Source of the DNA: Halarcobacter mediterraneus
GTDB taxonomy: Bacteria; Campylobacterota; Campylobacteria; Campylobacterales; Arcobacteraceae
Direction: 5' to 3'
Length of the DNA stretch: 64,000 nt
NCBI RefSeq assembly: GCF_004116625.1
Contig: NZ_NXIE01000006.1
Coordinates: 1 to 64,000, forward strand
Part shown: in pieces, positions 1-10,818 of the stretch
Numbering within the stretch: the stretch's first letter is position 1
Layout: every line of letters begins with the position of its first letter
Made by a program: the position numbers and the translations under genes
The notes under the pieces: model-generated
Told to the model about the DNA's origin: nothing
What the model saw: the letters and a program-made list of their open reading frames with translations, nothing else
Database searches by the model: none

Positions 1-131
1 TTGAGTTTATTGCTAATAAGATTGCTGATATTTTAGATGATATTAACAACACAGAGCTTCAAGAACAAATTAAGCTAGAGCTTAAAGATTTAGCTTCTAA
101 CTTTGTTATTTACAACCAATCGACTTACTAA
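1..131 (+). CDS. glyA: Serine hydroxymethyltransferase, C-terminal fragment (partial)
   Basis: The window opens inside a reading frame (first full codon at 3) that codes 42 residues and stops at 129-131. The tail, with [10 protein letters not shown] and ending [13 protein letters not shown], resembles the C-terminus of GlyA, the PLP enzyme that converts serine to glycine and charges tetrahydrofolate. The next gene encodes a SPOR-domain protein; in Campylobacter jejuni glyA also lies just upstream of a SPOR-type membrane protein, which supports the call. Only the last tenth of the protein is visible, so the active site cannot be checked. The assignment rests on a short stretch plus gene order. 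Confidence 0.65.
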   Translation, partial: EFIANKIADILDDINNTELQEQIKLELKDLASNFVIYNQSTY

Positions 132-162
132 AGGTTTAAACCAAGATTAATAAAGGTTAATT

Positions 163-1110
163 ATGGAAATAAAAGGCGAAGATTTTATAAAAAAAGTTCA
201 ATTAAAACAAGAAGAAAATGAAATTGAACAAAGATTAAATGAAATTAAAAATGCACAGGCAGTTTATGAAGGTCAAGAAGAAGAACCCATAGAAGAGCAA
301 CCAAGAAGAAATGTTGCCCCTGACTTAGATAGAGAACTTCAAATGCAAGAAGAGCAAGAATATAGTGATATAATGCTAGGGAAAACACCTAATAATTCTT
401 CTTCAAATGAAAACAATAAAAAGAAATATCTAGTTTTAGGTCTTGTTTTAGTTATTCTATTTTTATTAACTATAATTATCATTCGTCTTTTAACTAATGA
501 TTCAGATGAAGATGAGTCTTTTTCAAAAACACAAAATAGTGAAAATAAACAAACTATTTTAGAAAATGAAAATATTGAAGAGCAATATCAAAAAATCATC
601 AATGAAAAATTGAAAAATATAAAAGAAGAAAATACGCAGAACACTGTTTCTAATGAAAATTCAGAATTAAATTTAGAAGAAATTGAAGAAAAAGAAAAAG
701 TTATAGAAAAACCAATTCAAAATATGAAACCTGATGTTTTTAATGTAAAAAAAGTAGCACAAGAAGAACCTAAAATAGAAAAGAAAGTTGAACCTAAACC
801 AAAACCTGTTGTTAAAAAAGAAACACCAAAACCTATTGTTAAGAAAAGTTCTTCAAATAATAATATTACAAAGAAGCCACAAGGTACTTTTGTACAAATT
901 GGAGCATTTTCAAAAATGCCAAATGATAAATATTTAACATCTATTACTCAAAAAGGTTTTAAATATAAAATATATAAAGTTTCTATAAACAATAAAATGT
1001 TTCATAAAGTACTTATTGGCCCATATAATTCAAGAGGTCAAGCTAAATTAGCAATTGATAATATTAAAAAACAACTTAATATATCAGGAGCATTTATATT
1101 AACATTTTAA
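163..1110 (+). CDS. SPOR-domain inner-membrane protein (DedD-like)
   Basis: A 315-residue bitopic membrane protein. Residues 1-88 are charged and cytoplasmic, 89-110 form one hydrophobic helix (LVLGLVLVILFLLTIIIIRL), followed by a long Glu/Lys-rich and Pro/Lys-rich periplasmic linker (about 111-240). The last 75 residues form a SPOR domain starting GTFVQIGAFSK and containing KVLIGPYNSRGQAK. SPOR domains bind denuded septal peptidoglycan, so a role at the division site is likely by family knowledge. It sits 31 bp after glyA and 16 bp before trpE. The exact partner is unknown. Confidence 0.85.
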   Translation: MEIKGEDFIKKVQLKQEENEIEQRLNEIKNAQAVYEGQEEEPIEEQPRRNVAPDLDRELQMQEEQEYSDIMLGKTPNNSSSNENNKKKYLVLGLVLVILFLLTIIIIRLLTNDSDEDESFSKTQNSENKQTILENENIEEQYQKIINEKLKNIKEENTQNTVSNENSELNLEEIEEKEKVIEKPIQNMKPDVFNVKKVAQEEPKIEKKVEPKPKPVVKKETPKPIVKKSSSNNNITKKPQGTFVQIGAFSKMPNDKYLTSITQKGFKYKIYKVSINNKMFHKVLIGPYNSRGQAKLAIDNIKKQLNISGAFILTF

Positions 1111-1126
1111 TTAAGGTAACCAGTTA

Positions 1127-2539
1127 ATGCAATTTTATTCAAAAGAACTTTTTCTAGATCAATTTACACCAGTATCGATCTATGAAAAAGTTAAAGAACT
1201 ATACAAAGATGAACTTACTTTTCTTTTTGAAAGTACAATCAATTCAAGTAATGGAAATTACTCATTTATTTTTATTGGTCAAAGAGAAAGAATTTGGCAT
1301 GAAAATAATAAAACTTATTTCAAAAATGAAAAAAAAGAGACTATTGAAGTAGACTCAAACCCTTTAAAGTTTTTACAAAAATATTATAAACAATTTGATA
1401 AATCTATTTATAAAGAAAAAGCTAGAGAACTAGGTATTGGTTTAATTGATGGCTTTATTGGAAATGTTGGTTATGATATAGGAAAAGAGTTTGAACCAAA
1501 ACTTAAAAAATCTATGGATAACTTAGTTGACCAATTAAATATTCCTGATTTGGATTTAGTAAGACCAAAGATTATTTTAGCATTTTCTCATAAAACATCA
1601 AAACTTATAATGGTAACTTCTTTAGAAGAAAAAAAAGAAGATTTAAAAAAAATAGAAAAAGAACTCTATACCTCATATATGTATCAACCCTTAAAAAAAG
1701 CTACATTTTTAGACGAAGGTAAATTTAACTATTCAAAAAAAGAGTTTTTTAATATGGTAGCAGAAGCAAAAAAAATGATTAAATCAGGAGATGTTTTTCA
1801 AATTTTAATGTCAAATAGATTTATTCAAAAAGCTAAAGTAGACCATCTAAGTTTTTATCGAGTATTAAGAAGTAAAAATCCTAGTCCCTATGCTTTCTTT
1901 TTAGAATACGAAAATTTTTCAATAGCTGGTAGTTCACCTGAAGTAATGGTAAGACTTGTGGATGGTCATATCTTATTAAGACCTATTGCAGGAACGAGAA
2001 AAAGAGGTAAAACTATAGATAGAGATTTCGAACTTGAAGAAGAAATGCTTAAAGATGAAAAAGAAAAAGCAGAACATATTATGTTAGTTGACTTAGGTAG
2101 AAATGATGTGGGAAGAGTTGCAAAAAGAGGTACCGTAAAAGTAACTGATTTAATGAGAGTTGAAAGATACTCTCATGTAATGCATATGGTATCTGATGTT
2201 GAAGCACTTATTGATGAAAATAAATATGATATGTTTGATTTATTTGCTGCAACTTTTACAGCAGGGACAATGACAGGAGCACCTAAAATTAGGGCTATGG
2301 AACTAATAGCACAATTTGAAGGAATAAAAAGAAACTTCTATTCAGGTTCAATAGCTTACTTTGGATTTGATGGAAATATGGACTCTGCCATTACTATTAG
2401 AACAACTATGCTTACAGATGATAAAGTAATTTTTCAAGCTGGTGCAGGAGTAGTTGCTGATAGTATTCCTGAATTAGAATATTTAGAAGTTCAAAATAAA
2501 CTTGCTGCAAATATTTCTACACTAAAAGATTTATCATAA
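1127..2539 (+). CDS. trpE: Anthranilate synthase component I
   Basis: 470 residues, normal for TrpE, which makes anthranilate from chorismate with ammonia supplied by TrpG. The chorismate-binding domain fills the C-terminal half, with [43 protein letters not shown] and the end motif [13 protein letters not shown]. The N-terminal domain carries a [12 protein letters not shown] stretch resembling the Trp feedback-binding LLES-type region but with altered residues. The related PabB cannot be wholly excluded, although the [12 protein letters not shown] segment is typical of TrpE. No trpG or other trp gene is adjacent. An AAGG ribosome site precedes the ATG; pdxJ follows 14 bp later. Confidence 0.88.
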   Translation: MQFYSKELFLDQFTPVSIYEKVKELYKDELTFLFESTINSSNGNYSFIFIGQRERIWHENNKTYFKNEKKETIEVDSNPLKFLQKYYKQFDKSIYKEKARELGIGLIDGFIGNVGYDIGKEFEPKLKKSMDNLVDQLNIPDLDLVRPKIILAFSHKTSKLIMVTSLEEKKEDLKKIEKELYTSYMYQPLKKATFLDEGKFNYSKKEFFNMVAEAKKMIKSGDVFQILMSNRFIQKAKVDHLSFYRVLRSKNPSPYAFFLEYENFSIAGSSPEVMVRLVDGHILLRPIAGTRKRGKTIDRDFELEEEMLKDEKEKAEHIMLVDLGRNDVGRVAKRGTVKVTDLMRVERYSHVMHMVSDVEALIDENKYDMFDLFAATFTAGTMTGAPKIRAMELIAQFEGIKRNFYSGSIAYFGFDGNMDSAITIRTTMLTDDKVIFQAGAGVVADSIPELEYLEVQNKLAANISTLKDLS

Positions 2540-2553
2540 ATAAGGATTATAAG

Positions 2554-3330
2554 ATGTTACTTGGAGTAAATATTGACCACATTGCAGTTCTACGAGAAGC
2601 AAGAAAAATAAATGACCCAAATCCATTAGATGCTTTAGGAATTTGTAAACTTGCAGGAGCTGATCAAATAACTATTCATTTAAGAGAAGATAGAAGACAT
2701 ATTCATGATGAAGATGTAAAAGCAATTATTAAACAAAGTTCACTACCTGTAAATCTTGAATGTGCAATTGATGAAGAAATTATTGATATTGTTTGTAAAC
2801 TTAAACCTTCTAGAGCAACTTTAGTTCCTGAAAAAAGAGAAGAGGTAACTACAGAAGGAGGATTAAACTTAAGTACAAATTTTGCTAGAATAAAAAAAGT
2901 AATTAAAAAACTTCATGATAATGAAATAGAAGTCTCTTTATTTATTGACCCTACTAGGGAAATGGTAGAATTAAGTTCTAAATTAAAAGTTGAGTGGGTA
3001 GAATTACATACTGGAACTTTTGCCAATATTTATGCAATGTTAAATACAAATTTAAGTCAAACACATCATAGTATAAAAGAGCTAGAATTACCAAAAAGAG
3101 TATTAAAAGATCTTCTTCAAAAAAGTAGAAAAGAAATAAAGAAAACTGCTTCTTTAGCACAAGAGTTTAAAATAAAAGTTGCTGCAGGTCATGGATTAAA
3201 TTATCAAAATGTAGAATTAATTTCTTCTATAAAAACAATTGAAGAATTAAATATAGGACAAAGTATTATAGCAAGATCTATATTTACAGGACTTGAAAGA
3301 GCAATAATGGATATGAAAGAATTAATATGA
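2554..3330 (+). CDS. pdxJ: Pyridoxine 5'-phosphate synthase
   Basis: 258 residues. PdxJ condenses 1-deoxyxylulose 5-phosphate with 3-amino-1-hydroxyacetone phosphate in the DXP-dependent vitamin B6 pathway. Family motifs are present: GVNIDHIAVLREAR at the N-terminus, ITIHLREDRRHI, VNLECA and AAGHGLNYQN near the phosphate site. It is slightly longer than the usual 240 residues because of a lysine-rich insert around residues 180-200. Its stop overlaps the pdxA start by 4 bp (ATGA), so the two successive B6 enzymes are translationally coupled. Confidence 0.95.
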   Translation: MLLGVNIDHIAVLREARKINDPNPLDALGICKLAGADQITIHLREDRRHIHDEDVKAIIKQSSLPVNLECAIDEEIIDIVCKLKPSRATLVPEKREEVTTEGGLNLSTNFARIKKVIKKLHDNEIEVSLFIDPTREMVELSSKLKVEWVELHTGTFANIYAMLNTNLSQTHHSIKELELPKRVLKDLLQKSRKEIKKTASLAQEFKIKVAAGHGLNYQNVELISSIKTIEELNIGQSIIARSIFTGLERAIMDMKELI

Positions 3331-4268
3331 GTAAAGAAAAAAAAATTAAAGTTGCAATTTCAGTAGGAGATTTAAATGGTATTGGAATTGAATTAGCTTT
3401 AATTGCTCATGAAAAAATCACTCAATACTGTACTCCCCTTTACTGTATAAATAAAACTATGTTACAAAAAGCTTCTAAAGAATTAAATATTGATATTCCA
3501 AAAAACTTCAAAACCTTTAATATAAAAGGTGACTTTGAAATAAAACCAGGGCAAGTGACTAAAAAAAGTGGAAAATATTCTTTCGATTCTTTTTATCAAG
3601 CAATTGATTTAGCTAGAAAAGATGAAGTTAAAGCTATAGTTACTCTACCTATAAATAAAGAAGCATGGAATAAGGCTGAAATAAAATATAAAGGGCATAC
3701 TGAAGTTCTAAGAGATTTTTTTGGAGAGAATGCAATTATGATGTTAGGTTGTAAAAAGATGTTTGTTTCTTTATTTACTGAACACTGTGCATTAAAAAAA
3801 GTTCCAAAAAAAATTGAAGAAAAAACTCTAACTAAATTTCTCCTAGATTTTTATAAAAGTATAAATAGTGATAATATTGCAGTACTAGGATTAAACCCAC
3901 ATGCTAGTGATAATGGAGTATTAGGAGATGAAGAAGTAGAAATTTTTAAAGCAATTAAAAATGCTAATGAAAAATTAAACAAAAATATTTTTAAAGGCCC
4001 TTTAGTTCCAGATACAGCTTTTTCTCCAATGTCTAGAAAGAATTATAAATATTTTGTAGCTATGTACCACGACCAAGGATTAGCTCCACTTAAAGCTTTA
4101 TATTTTGACCAAAGTATAAATGTAAGTCTAAATCTTCCTATAATAAGAACTTCTGTTGACCATGGAACAGCTTTTGATATAGCTTATAAAAAAGATATAA
4201 AAATAAATACAAAAAGTTATATAAATGCAGTAAAAGAAGCTGTAAATCTTCATAAAAAAAGAGTATGA
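3327..4268 (+). CDS. pdxA: 4-hydroxythreonine-4-phosphate dehydrogenase
   Basis: 313 residues. PdxA oxidises 4-phosphohydroxy-L-threonine to the aminoketone used by PdxJ. The three metal-ligand histidine motifs can be read: KGHTEVLRDFF, MYHDQGLAPLKAL and SVDHGTAFDIAY, with GDLNGIGIE near the N-terminus. It overlaps pdxJ upstream and the ATPase gene downstream by 4 bp each, giving a three-gene coupled unit. Start and length fit the family. Confidence 0.95.
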   Translation: MSKEKKIKVAISVGDLNGIGIELALIAHEKITQYCTPLYCINKTMLQKASKELNIDIPKNFKTFNIKGDFEIKPGQVTKKSGKYSFDSFYQAIDLARKDEVKAIVTLPINKEAWNKAEIKYKGHTEVLRDFFGENAIMMLGCKKMFVSLFTEHCALKKVPKKIEEKTLTKFLLDFYKSINSDNIAVLGLNPHASDNGVLGDEEVEIFKAIKNANEKLNKNIFKGPLVPDTAFSPMSRKNYKYFVAMYHDQGLAPLKALYFDQSINVSLNLPIIRTSVDHGTAFDIAYKKDIKINTKSYINAVKEAVNLHKKRV

Positions 4269-5332
4269 ATACCTTAGAATATTGTCATGAATTTGATTTC
4301 TCGAAAATCAATTTTATTGAGCGAAAAATAAGGATAACTCATCCTAGAACAATTATATCAGGACCACCTAGAGTAGGAAAAACTTTTTTAATTTATGACT
4401 ATTTAGCAAAGTTTAAAGTTGAAGATTATTTGTATATTGACTTTAAAGACATTAGGAATTCAAAAAAAGTTATTGAAAAAAACTTAGAAGAGTATATCTA
4501 TAGAAATAAAATAAAGGTCTTAGTACTAGAAGACTTCCAATTTGATATAAAAATCCCTTTTTGTGAAAGTATTATAATTTCTACACAAAAAGAACATTAT
4601 CTAAAAGCTTACAAAAATATATTCTTAAATCCTTTAGATTTTGAAGAATATTTATTACATGAAAATAAAAATCAAAATATCACACAAAGTTTTAATACTT
4701 TTTTAAAACATGGGAATCTCCCTGAATCAGTCAATAAACCAGAATATATCATATATAAAGATTTACAAAATATTATCAAACTTTATACTAATGATTTAAT
4801 TAGTCAACAAATTTTAAAAATTCTTTTAGATAATATTGATGAAAAGAAATCCTTAAACCAATTATATTTAACTTTAAAAGAAGATTATAAAGTTTCAAAA
4901 GATAAATTTTATGAAAAATGTAAAGAGTTTGAAGAAAAAAGAATTATATATTTTATCAAAAAATATAATCAAGATAGAGCAACAAAAAAGATCTATTCAT
5001 ATAACTCTGCTTTTTTTAATGCAATAAATTATAAAAAGAAATTCAAAAATGAATTAACAAATATTGTTTTTCAAGAACTACTTAATAAATTTAAAGAAAT
5101 TTATTTTTTAGATTATATTGATTTTTTTATTCCAAAAGAAAAAATAGCTATTTGTCCTATTGCTTTTTTTAATTCATCATTAATGAGCCCTACTTTAAAA
5201 AGAATTTTAAAAGTAGCAAAAGAAAATAAAGTAGAAAATCTATACATAATTACAGTTTCAAATAATGAAACTTTTACTATCGATAATATTGAAATTAATG
5301 TTTTACCCTTTTATGAATGGGCATTAACTTAA
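4265..5332 (+). CDS. Orphan P-loop ATPase coupled to pdxA
   Basis: 355 residues. Walker A is clear at residues 33-40 (GPPRVGKT); a Walker-B-like strand KVLVLEDF lies near 84-91. The rest is lysine-rich with a possible winged-helix stretch around 190-240 and a C-terminal part (about 265-355) with IYFLDYIDFFIPKEK. The order resembles the archaeal/bacterial AAA ATPases with DUF4143 or DUF234 C-termini, whose members often act on DNA, but I cannot name a function. It begins inside the pdxA stop (ATGA overlap), so it is co-translated with B6 genes. No B6-related domain is visible. Confidence 0.7.
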   Translation: MNTLEYCHEFDFSKINFIERKIRITHPRTIISGPPRVGKTFLIYDYLAKFKVEDYLYIDFKDIRNSKKVIEKNLEEYIYRNKIKVLVLEDFQFDIKIPFCESIIISTQKEHYLKAYKNIFLNPLDFEEYLLHENKNQNITQSFNTFLKHGNLPESVNKPEYIIYKDLQNIIKLYTNDLISQQILKILLDNIDEKKSLNQLYLTLKEDYKVSKDKFYEKCKEFEEKRIIYFIKKYNQDRATKKIYSYNSAFFNAINYKKKFKNELTNIVFQELLNKFKEIYFLDYIDFFIPKEKIAICPIAFFNSSLMSPTLKRILKVAKENKVENLYIITVSNNETFTIDNIEINVLPFYEWALT

Positions 5333-5382
5333 ATATTAACTTTTTTTTTAGATAAATTTAGATAAAATCACGCAATTATTAA

Positions 5383-6099
<717 letters not shown>

Positions 6100-6108
6100 A
6101 GGGAAAAT

Positions 6109-6324
6109 ATGAGACTAGAAGAAAGAATGGCAAAAGCTTTAGAAAGAGTAAATAATGATAGATACATTTTAGCTATCGCAGTTGGTCAAAGAGCTGATGA
6201 ATTAAGTAAAGGTGCTAAACCTTTATTAGATAAAAATACTCAAAATATGAAATATACTGATATTGCAATTGATGAAATTGCAGATGGTCTTTTAAAAATT
6301 GAAGGTTTAGTAGAAAAAAGTTAA
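6109..6324 (+). CDS. rpoZ: RNA polymerase omega subunit
   Basis: 71 residues. Omega aids folding and assembly of the beta-prime subunit and in many bacteria carries a ppGpp site. The N-terminus MRLEERMAKALERVNNDRYI, then a VGQRADEL segment and a C-terminal KYTDIAIDEIADGLLKIEG, match short epsilonproteobacterial RpoZ proteins. It lies directly upstream of spoT, the usual rpoZ-spoT pairing. Its stop codon falls inside a long palindrome described separately. Confidence 0.93.
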   Translation: MRLEERMAKALERVNNDRYILAIAVGQRADELSKGAKPLLDKNTQNMKYTDIAIDEIADGLLKIEGLVEKS

Positions 6325-6351
6325 TTATAAAAGCTAAGCTTTTATAATTAA
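6321..6351. repeat. 31-nt perfect palindrome between rpoZ and spoT
   Basis: Two 15-nt arms, TTAATTATAAAAGCT and AGCTTTTATAATTAA, are separated by a single A. The left arm contains the rpoZ stop codon (6322-6324) and the right arm ends 12 nt before the spoT start. In RNA it could form a hairpin AAAAG-CTAAG-CTTTT with AU extensions. It is not followed by a T-run, so it may be a processing or attenuation hairpin rather than a full terminator. Confidence 0.6.
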
Positions 6352-6363
6352 TTTAGGTTACTT

Positions 6364-8502
6364 ATGGATCCATTTATTGAAAAAATAGAGAGTATTAAAA
6401 CTCTTGATGATGCTATAAATCTTCTTCAAACTGAAACAAAAATCACTCCAAAACTACAAGAATTAATTGATTTTGTAATTGAAGCCCATAAAGAGCAACA
6501 AAGAAAAAGTGGAGAACCATATTCTATTCATCCTTTATTAGTTGCTTCTATTGCTTCTCATTTTTCAAAAGATGAAGATGTAATAGCAACTGCTTTGCTT
6601 CATGATGTTGTAGAAGACACTCAATTTGATATTAGTTTTGTTAGAGAAAAATGGGGAGATGATGTTGCTCATATGGTTGATGGGCTTACAAAAATAGATG
6701 AAATAAGAGAACATGAATTAATATCATCTGATTCAGATAAAAAACTAATTACTTCTGCACTTACATTTAGAAAGATGTTAATTGCATCAATTAATGATGT
6801 TAGAGTATTAGTCGTGAAATTATGTGATAGACTTCATAATATGCTTACACTTGATGCCCTACCCCATAAAAAACAATTAAGAATTGCTGAAGAAACTTTA
6901 GTTGTTTATGTTCCTATTGCACACAGACTAGGTATTTCAACTATAAAAAATACTTTAGAAGATTTAGCTTTTTTTTATATCTATCCAAAAGAATATAAAA
7001 AAATTGATAACTTTATAAAAGAGCATCAACATGCAATACAGTTAACTTTTAATAAATTTACTGCTTCAACACAAAAATTATTAGAAAAAAATGGTTATGA
7101 CTTAAGTACAATCAAAATATCAAGTAGAATAAAACATTATTACTCAATTTACCTAAAAATGCAAAGAAAAGGTGTAAGTATTGATGAAGTTTTAGATTTA
7201 CTTGCTATTAGAATTTTAGTTCCTGAAGATATTGATTGTTATAAAGTTTTAGGTTTTTTACATTTAGAATATAAACCTCTTATTTCAAGATTTAAAGATT
7301 ATGTATCAACACCTAAAGAAAACGGTTATCAAACCATTCATACAACAGTATTTTATAACTCTAAGATATATGAAGTTCAGATTCGAACTTTTGAAATGAA
7401 TAAAGTAGCAGAATATGGTATTGCAGCCCATTGGAAATACAAAATTGGAGCAAAACAACAACCTAATTTAAATTGGTTAAAGTCTTTAGAATATTCAAAT
7501 GAAAATATTGAAGAATTCTATCAAGATACAAAAGATGATTTGTACTCAGAAGATATTGTTGTTTATTCACCACAAGGTGATACTTTTAGTTTACCAAGAG
7601 GTTCAACAGCACTTGATTATGCTTATGCAGTGCATACAGATATAGGAAGAAATGCAATTGAATGTTATATAAATAAAGTTAAAAAGCCTTTACTAAGTGA
7701 ATTAAAAAGTTCTGACATTATTTCAGTAAAAACAGTGGATTATGCCATTCCAAGATGCTCATGGACTGATTTAGTAAAAACAAATCGAGCAAAAAAGCAA
7801 ATAAAGTTTTTATGCTCTCAAAGATTAAGAGAAATTGATGAATTAACAGGTAAAAATATTATAAATACTCTCTTTTCAAAATATTATGAAAATGTAAGTA
7901 ATTTATTAAAGAACCAACCTTTACAAAAAGTTCCTCACAATCTTGATTACTTTAAGCATATTAAACATGAAATAGAAAAAAAAGTTAGTGATAAACAAGG
8001 TTTTGTAACCAGATTTAAAATGTATACTAGTAAAATAAAAAGATTTAAATTTGACAATATAATTATATATTCGAATTTTAGTATTAATTCTGTATCATTC
8101 GACCACTGTTGTCATCCTAAATTTGCTGATGAGATTGTAGCCTTTAGAGAAGGTAACAAAGCAATTATTCATCATAAAATGTGTGATAAAGCATACAAAA
8201 AGATTATGAGTAATGAACCTATGTTATTTTGTAAATGGACAAAAGACACTTTATACCATTATAAAATGGTAGTAAGTCTACCAAATACAAAAGGTGAATT
8301 AGCAAGATTACTTTCATATATGAGTCAATATGAAGGATATATTCTTGCCGTTGATTATGGAAGAGAAAAGCACTCATATCGACAATATTGTGATATTGAA
8401 TTTGAAATAAATAAATCAAACATCGATGAAGTAAGAAAAATTATAGAAAAAAAAGTAAAAGTTATAGAATTTTTTTCAAAAAAAGATGCCTATACTAAAT
8501 AA
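6364..8502 (+). CDS. spoT: Bifunctional (p)ppGpp synthetase/hydrolase
   Basis: 712 residues with the complete Rel/SpoT layout. The N-terminal HD hydrolase has HDVVED at 80-85. The synthetase domain has RFKDY at 309-313 (the RxKD signature of bifunctional enzymes rather than the ExDD of RelA) and STPKENGYQTIHTTV. A TGS domain follows around 390-450 (DIVVYSPQGDTFSLPRGSTALDYAY), then a helical region and a C-terminal ACT domain. It makes and degrades the stringent-response alarmone. No second long Rel homologue is seen in the window. It lies after rpoZ and 18 bp before tyrS. Confidence 0.95.
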   Translation: MDPFIEKIESIKTLDDAINLLQTETKITPKLQELIDFVIEAHKEQQRKSGEPYSIHPLLVASIASHFSKDEDVIATALLHDVVEDTQFDISFVREKWGDDVAHMVDGLTKIDEIREHELISSDSDKKLITSALTFRKMLIASINDVRVLVVKLCDRLHNMLTLDALPHKKQLRIAEETLVVYVPIAHRLGISTIKNTLEDLAFFYIYPKEYKKIDNFIKEHQHAIQLTFNKFTASTQKLLEKNGYDLSTIKISSRIKHYYSIYLKMQRKGVSIDEVLDLLAIRILVPEDIDCYKVLGFLHLEYKPLISRFKDYVSTPKENGYQTIHTTVFYNSKIYEVQIRTFEMNKVAEYGIAAHWKYKIGAKQQPNLNWLKSLEYSNENIEEFYQDTKDDLYSEDIVVYSPQGDTFSLPRGSTALDYAYAVHTDIGRNAIECYINKVKKPLLSELKSSDIISVKTVDYAIPRCSWTDLVKTNRAKKQIKFLCSQRLREIDELTGKNIINTLFSKYYENVSNLLKNQPLQKVPHNLDYFKHIKHEIEKKVSDKQGFVTRFKMYTSKIKRFKFDNIIIYSNFSINSVSFDHCCHPKFADEIVAFREGNKAIIHHKMCDKAYKKIMSNEPMLFCKWTKDTLYHYKMVVSLPNTKGELARLLSYMSQYEGYILAVDYGREKHSYRQYCDIEFEINKSNIDEVRKIIEKKVKVIEFFSKKDAYTK

Positions 8503-8520
8503 GTTTAAAAAAGAGGATTT

Positions 8521-9729
8521 ATGGAAGAACAAATAAAAGAAGCATTAGCAGAAATACAAAGAGGAACTGCTGAAATTATTGATATTGAAAGAATTGAAAA
8601 ACTTATAAGAAATTATTTTGAAAAAGGTGAAAACTTTTATGTAAAAGTAGGATTTGATCCAACTGCTCCTGATTTACATTTAGGACATACTGTACTTATT
8701 CAAAAAATGGCAACCTTTCAGAAGTTTGGAGGAATTGTCCAATTTCTAATTGGAGATTTTACTGCAACAATTGGAGATCCAACAGGAAAAAGTGAAACAA
8801 GAAAAGTATTAAGTGCTGAACAAGTTTTGGAAAATGCAGAAACATATAAAGAACAAGTTTTTAAGATATTAGATCCTGAAAAAACTGAAGTAAAATTTAA
8901 TTCACAATGGTTAAATGAACTAGGAACAGCAGGACTAATTAATTTAGCATCAAACTTAACAGTTGCAAGAATGTTAGAAAGAGATGATTTTTCAAAAAGA
9001 TATGCAAGTAATACACCTATAGCTGTAAGTGAATTTACTTATCCTTTATTACAAGGATATGATTCTGTTGCAATGAATACGGATATTGAAATGGGAGGAA
9101 CTGATCAAAAGTTTAATTTACTAATGGGAAGAACCTTACAAAAAGCATATAACTGTAAAAAACAACAAGCAGTTTTAATGATGCCTATATTAGAAGGCTT
9201 AGATGGTATTCAAAAAATGTCTAAATCTTTAGGTAATTATATAGGTGTTACAGATGAAGCTAATGATATGTTTGGTAAAGTATTGTCAATTTCAGATGAA
9301 TTGATGTGGAGATATTTTGAATTACTTTCTTCTAAGTCTTTAAAAGAAATAGAAGATTTTAAAGATGCCGTTAAAAATAATACTCTTCATCCTAAAAAAG
9401 TAAAAGAAGATTTAGCTATAGAAATAGTAGATAGATACCATGGTAAAGGTGCAGGAATAAAAGCAAAAGAAGAATTTGAAAAAGTATTTGCACAAAAAGA
9501 TATTCCTACAGATATAAAAGAGTTTGAATTAGAAAATGGAATTTGGCTTTGTCAAGCTTTAGTAGATACTGGGTTAGTTAAATCAACTTCTCAAGCAAGA
9601 AGAGATATAAAAGCAAATGCAGTTTCTTTAAATCAAGAAAAAGTTCAAGATGAAAAATTAAATTTAGAAGTGGGGGAATATATTTTACAAAAAGGTAAAA
9701 AAAGTTTCGCTAAGATAATAATAAAATAA
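8521..9729 (+). CDS. tyrS: Tyrosyl-tRNA synthetase
   Basis: 402 residues, class I synthetase. The HIGH-type motif is HLGH in [11 protein letters not shown] and the KMSKS motif is KMSKSLGNY. The tRNA/Tyr-binding signature [14 protein letters not shown] is present. A C-terminal S4-like RNA-binding segment ([20 protein letters not shown]) completes the protein. It attaches tyrosine to tRNA-Tyr. The length matches the TyrZ-like subgroup common in epsilonproteobacteria. Co-directional with spoT; a GAGG ribosome site precedes the start. Confidence 0.96.
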   Translation: MEEQIKEALAEIQRGTAEIIDIERIEKLIRNYFEKGENFYVKVGFDPTAPDLHLGHTVLIQKMATFQKFGGIVQFLIGDFTATIGDPTGKSETRKVLSAEQVLENAETYKEQVFKILDPEKTEVKFNSQWLNELGTAGLINLASNLTVARMLERDDFSKRYASNTPIAVSEFTYPLLQGYDSVAMNTDIEMGGTDQKFNLLMGRTLQKAYNCKKQQAVLMMPILEGLDGIQKMSKSLGNYIGVTDEANDMFGKVLSISDELMWRYFELLSSKSLKEIEDFKDAVKNNTLHPKKVKEDLAIEIVDRYHGKGAGIKAKEEFEKVFAQKDIPTDIKEFELENGIWLCQALVDTGLVKSTSQARRDIKANAVSLNQEKVQDEKLNLEVGEYILQKGKKSFAKIIIK

Positions 9730-9742
9730 AAGAAGGCACAAT

Positions 9743-10816
9743 TTGAAAATAGGAAAATATGAAATAAAACATCCAATAATCCAAGGGGGAATGGGTGTTG
9801 GAATTAGCTGGGATAAATTAGCTGGTACTGTAAGTAAAGAAGGTGCGCTTGGTGTTATCTCAGGAGTAGGTACAGGATATTATCAAAGTGATGAATATCA
9901 AATAAAAACTAGAAAAGATAAACCTGTTGATGTATTAAATTTTTACTCAAAAGATGCTTTAACAACAATCATTAAAAATGCAAGAAAAATTTGTGGAAAT
10001 GCACCACTTGCATGCAATATTCTTTATGCATGTAATGATTATGGAAGAATTGTAAAAGACGCTTGTGAAGCTGGAATAAATATGATTATCACTGGTGCTG
10101 GTATTCCTACAAATATGCCTGAATTTACAAAAAACTTTCCAGATGTTGCATTAATTCCTATAGTTTCAAGTGCAAGAGCCTTAAAACTAATTTGTAAAAA
10201 ATGGAAAAGATATAATAGACTACCAGATGCAGTTATTGTTGAAGGACCAAAATCTGGTGGACATCAAGGTTTTTCTTATGATGATTGTTTTAAAGAAGAA
10301 TTCCAATTAGAAAATATAGTTCCTCCTGTTATAGAAGAAGCTAAAAATTGGGGAAATCCTCCTATCATAGCAGCTGGAGGAATTTGGGATAAAAAGGATA
10401 TAGATAAATTTATGGATATGGGTTGCTCAGGTGTTCAAATGGCAACAAGATTTATTGGTACCTTTGAATGTGATGCAGATCCAAGCTTTAAAAAAGTTTT
10501 AATTGATGCTAAAGAAGATGATATAAAACTAATGAAATCTCCAGTAGGTTTACCTGCAAGAGGTGTTCAAACAAATCTACAAAGATCTATGAAAGAAGGA
10601 ACTGCACCAAAAGTTGTTTGTATTTCAAACTGTGTAGCTCCTTGCCATAGAGGAGTTGAAGCAAAAGCTGTTGGATACTGTATTGCAGATAGATTAGGTG
10701 CTGCATATCAAGGGGATTTAGATACAGGACTATTCTTTACAGGTTCAAATGGATATAAAATTGATAAAGTAATTTCTGTTCATGAACTCATAGAGAAACT
10801 AACCAAAGGAGAATAA
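9743..10816 (+). CDS. Nitronate monooxygenase / 2-nitropropane dioxygenase family flavoprotein
   Basis: 357 residues. It starts at TTG (9743-9745) with the ribosome site AGAAGG 6 bp upstream; no ATG is better placed. The FMN-binding TIM-barrel family is shown by HPIIQGGMGVGIS, GAGIPTNMPE, VEGPKSGGHQGF, PPIIAAGGIWDKKD and GVQMATRFIGTFEC. The catalytic histidine position is in GGHQG. Relatives include nitronate monooxygenases and the enoyl-ACP reductase FabK; the cysteine-rich CISNCVAPCHRG segment near the C-terminus is seen in the nitronate-monooxygenase branch. The physiological substrate is not evident. The amidase follows immediately. Confidence 0.85.
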   Translation: MKIGKYEIKHPIIQGGMGVGISWDKLAGTVSKEGALGVISGVGTGYYQSDEYQIKTRKDKPVDVLNFYSKDALTTIIKNARKICGNAPLACNILYACNDYGRIVKDACEAGINMIITGAGIPTNMPEFTKNFPDVALIPIVSSARALKLICKKWKRYNRLPDAVIVEGPKSGGHQGFSYDDCFKEEFQLENIVPPVIEEAKNWGNPPIIAAGGIWDKKDIDKFMDMGCSGVQMATRFIGTFECDADPSFKKVLIDAKEDDIKLMKSPVGLPARGVQTNLQRSMKEGTAPKVVCISNCVAPCHRGVEAKAVGYCIADRLGAAYQGDLDTGLFFTGSNGYKIDKVISVHELIEKLTKGE

Positions 10817-10818
10817 AA

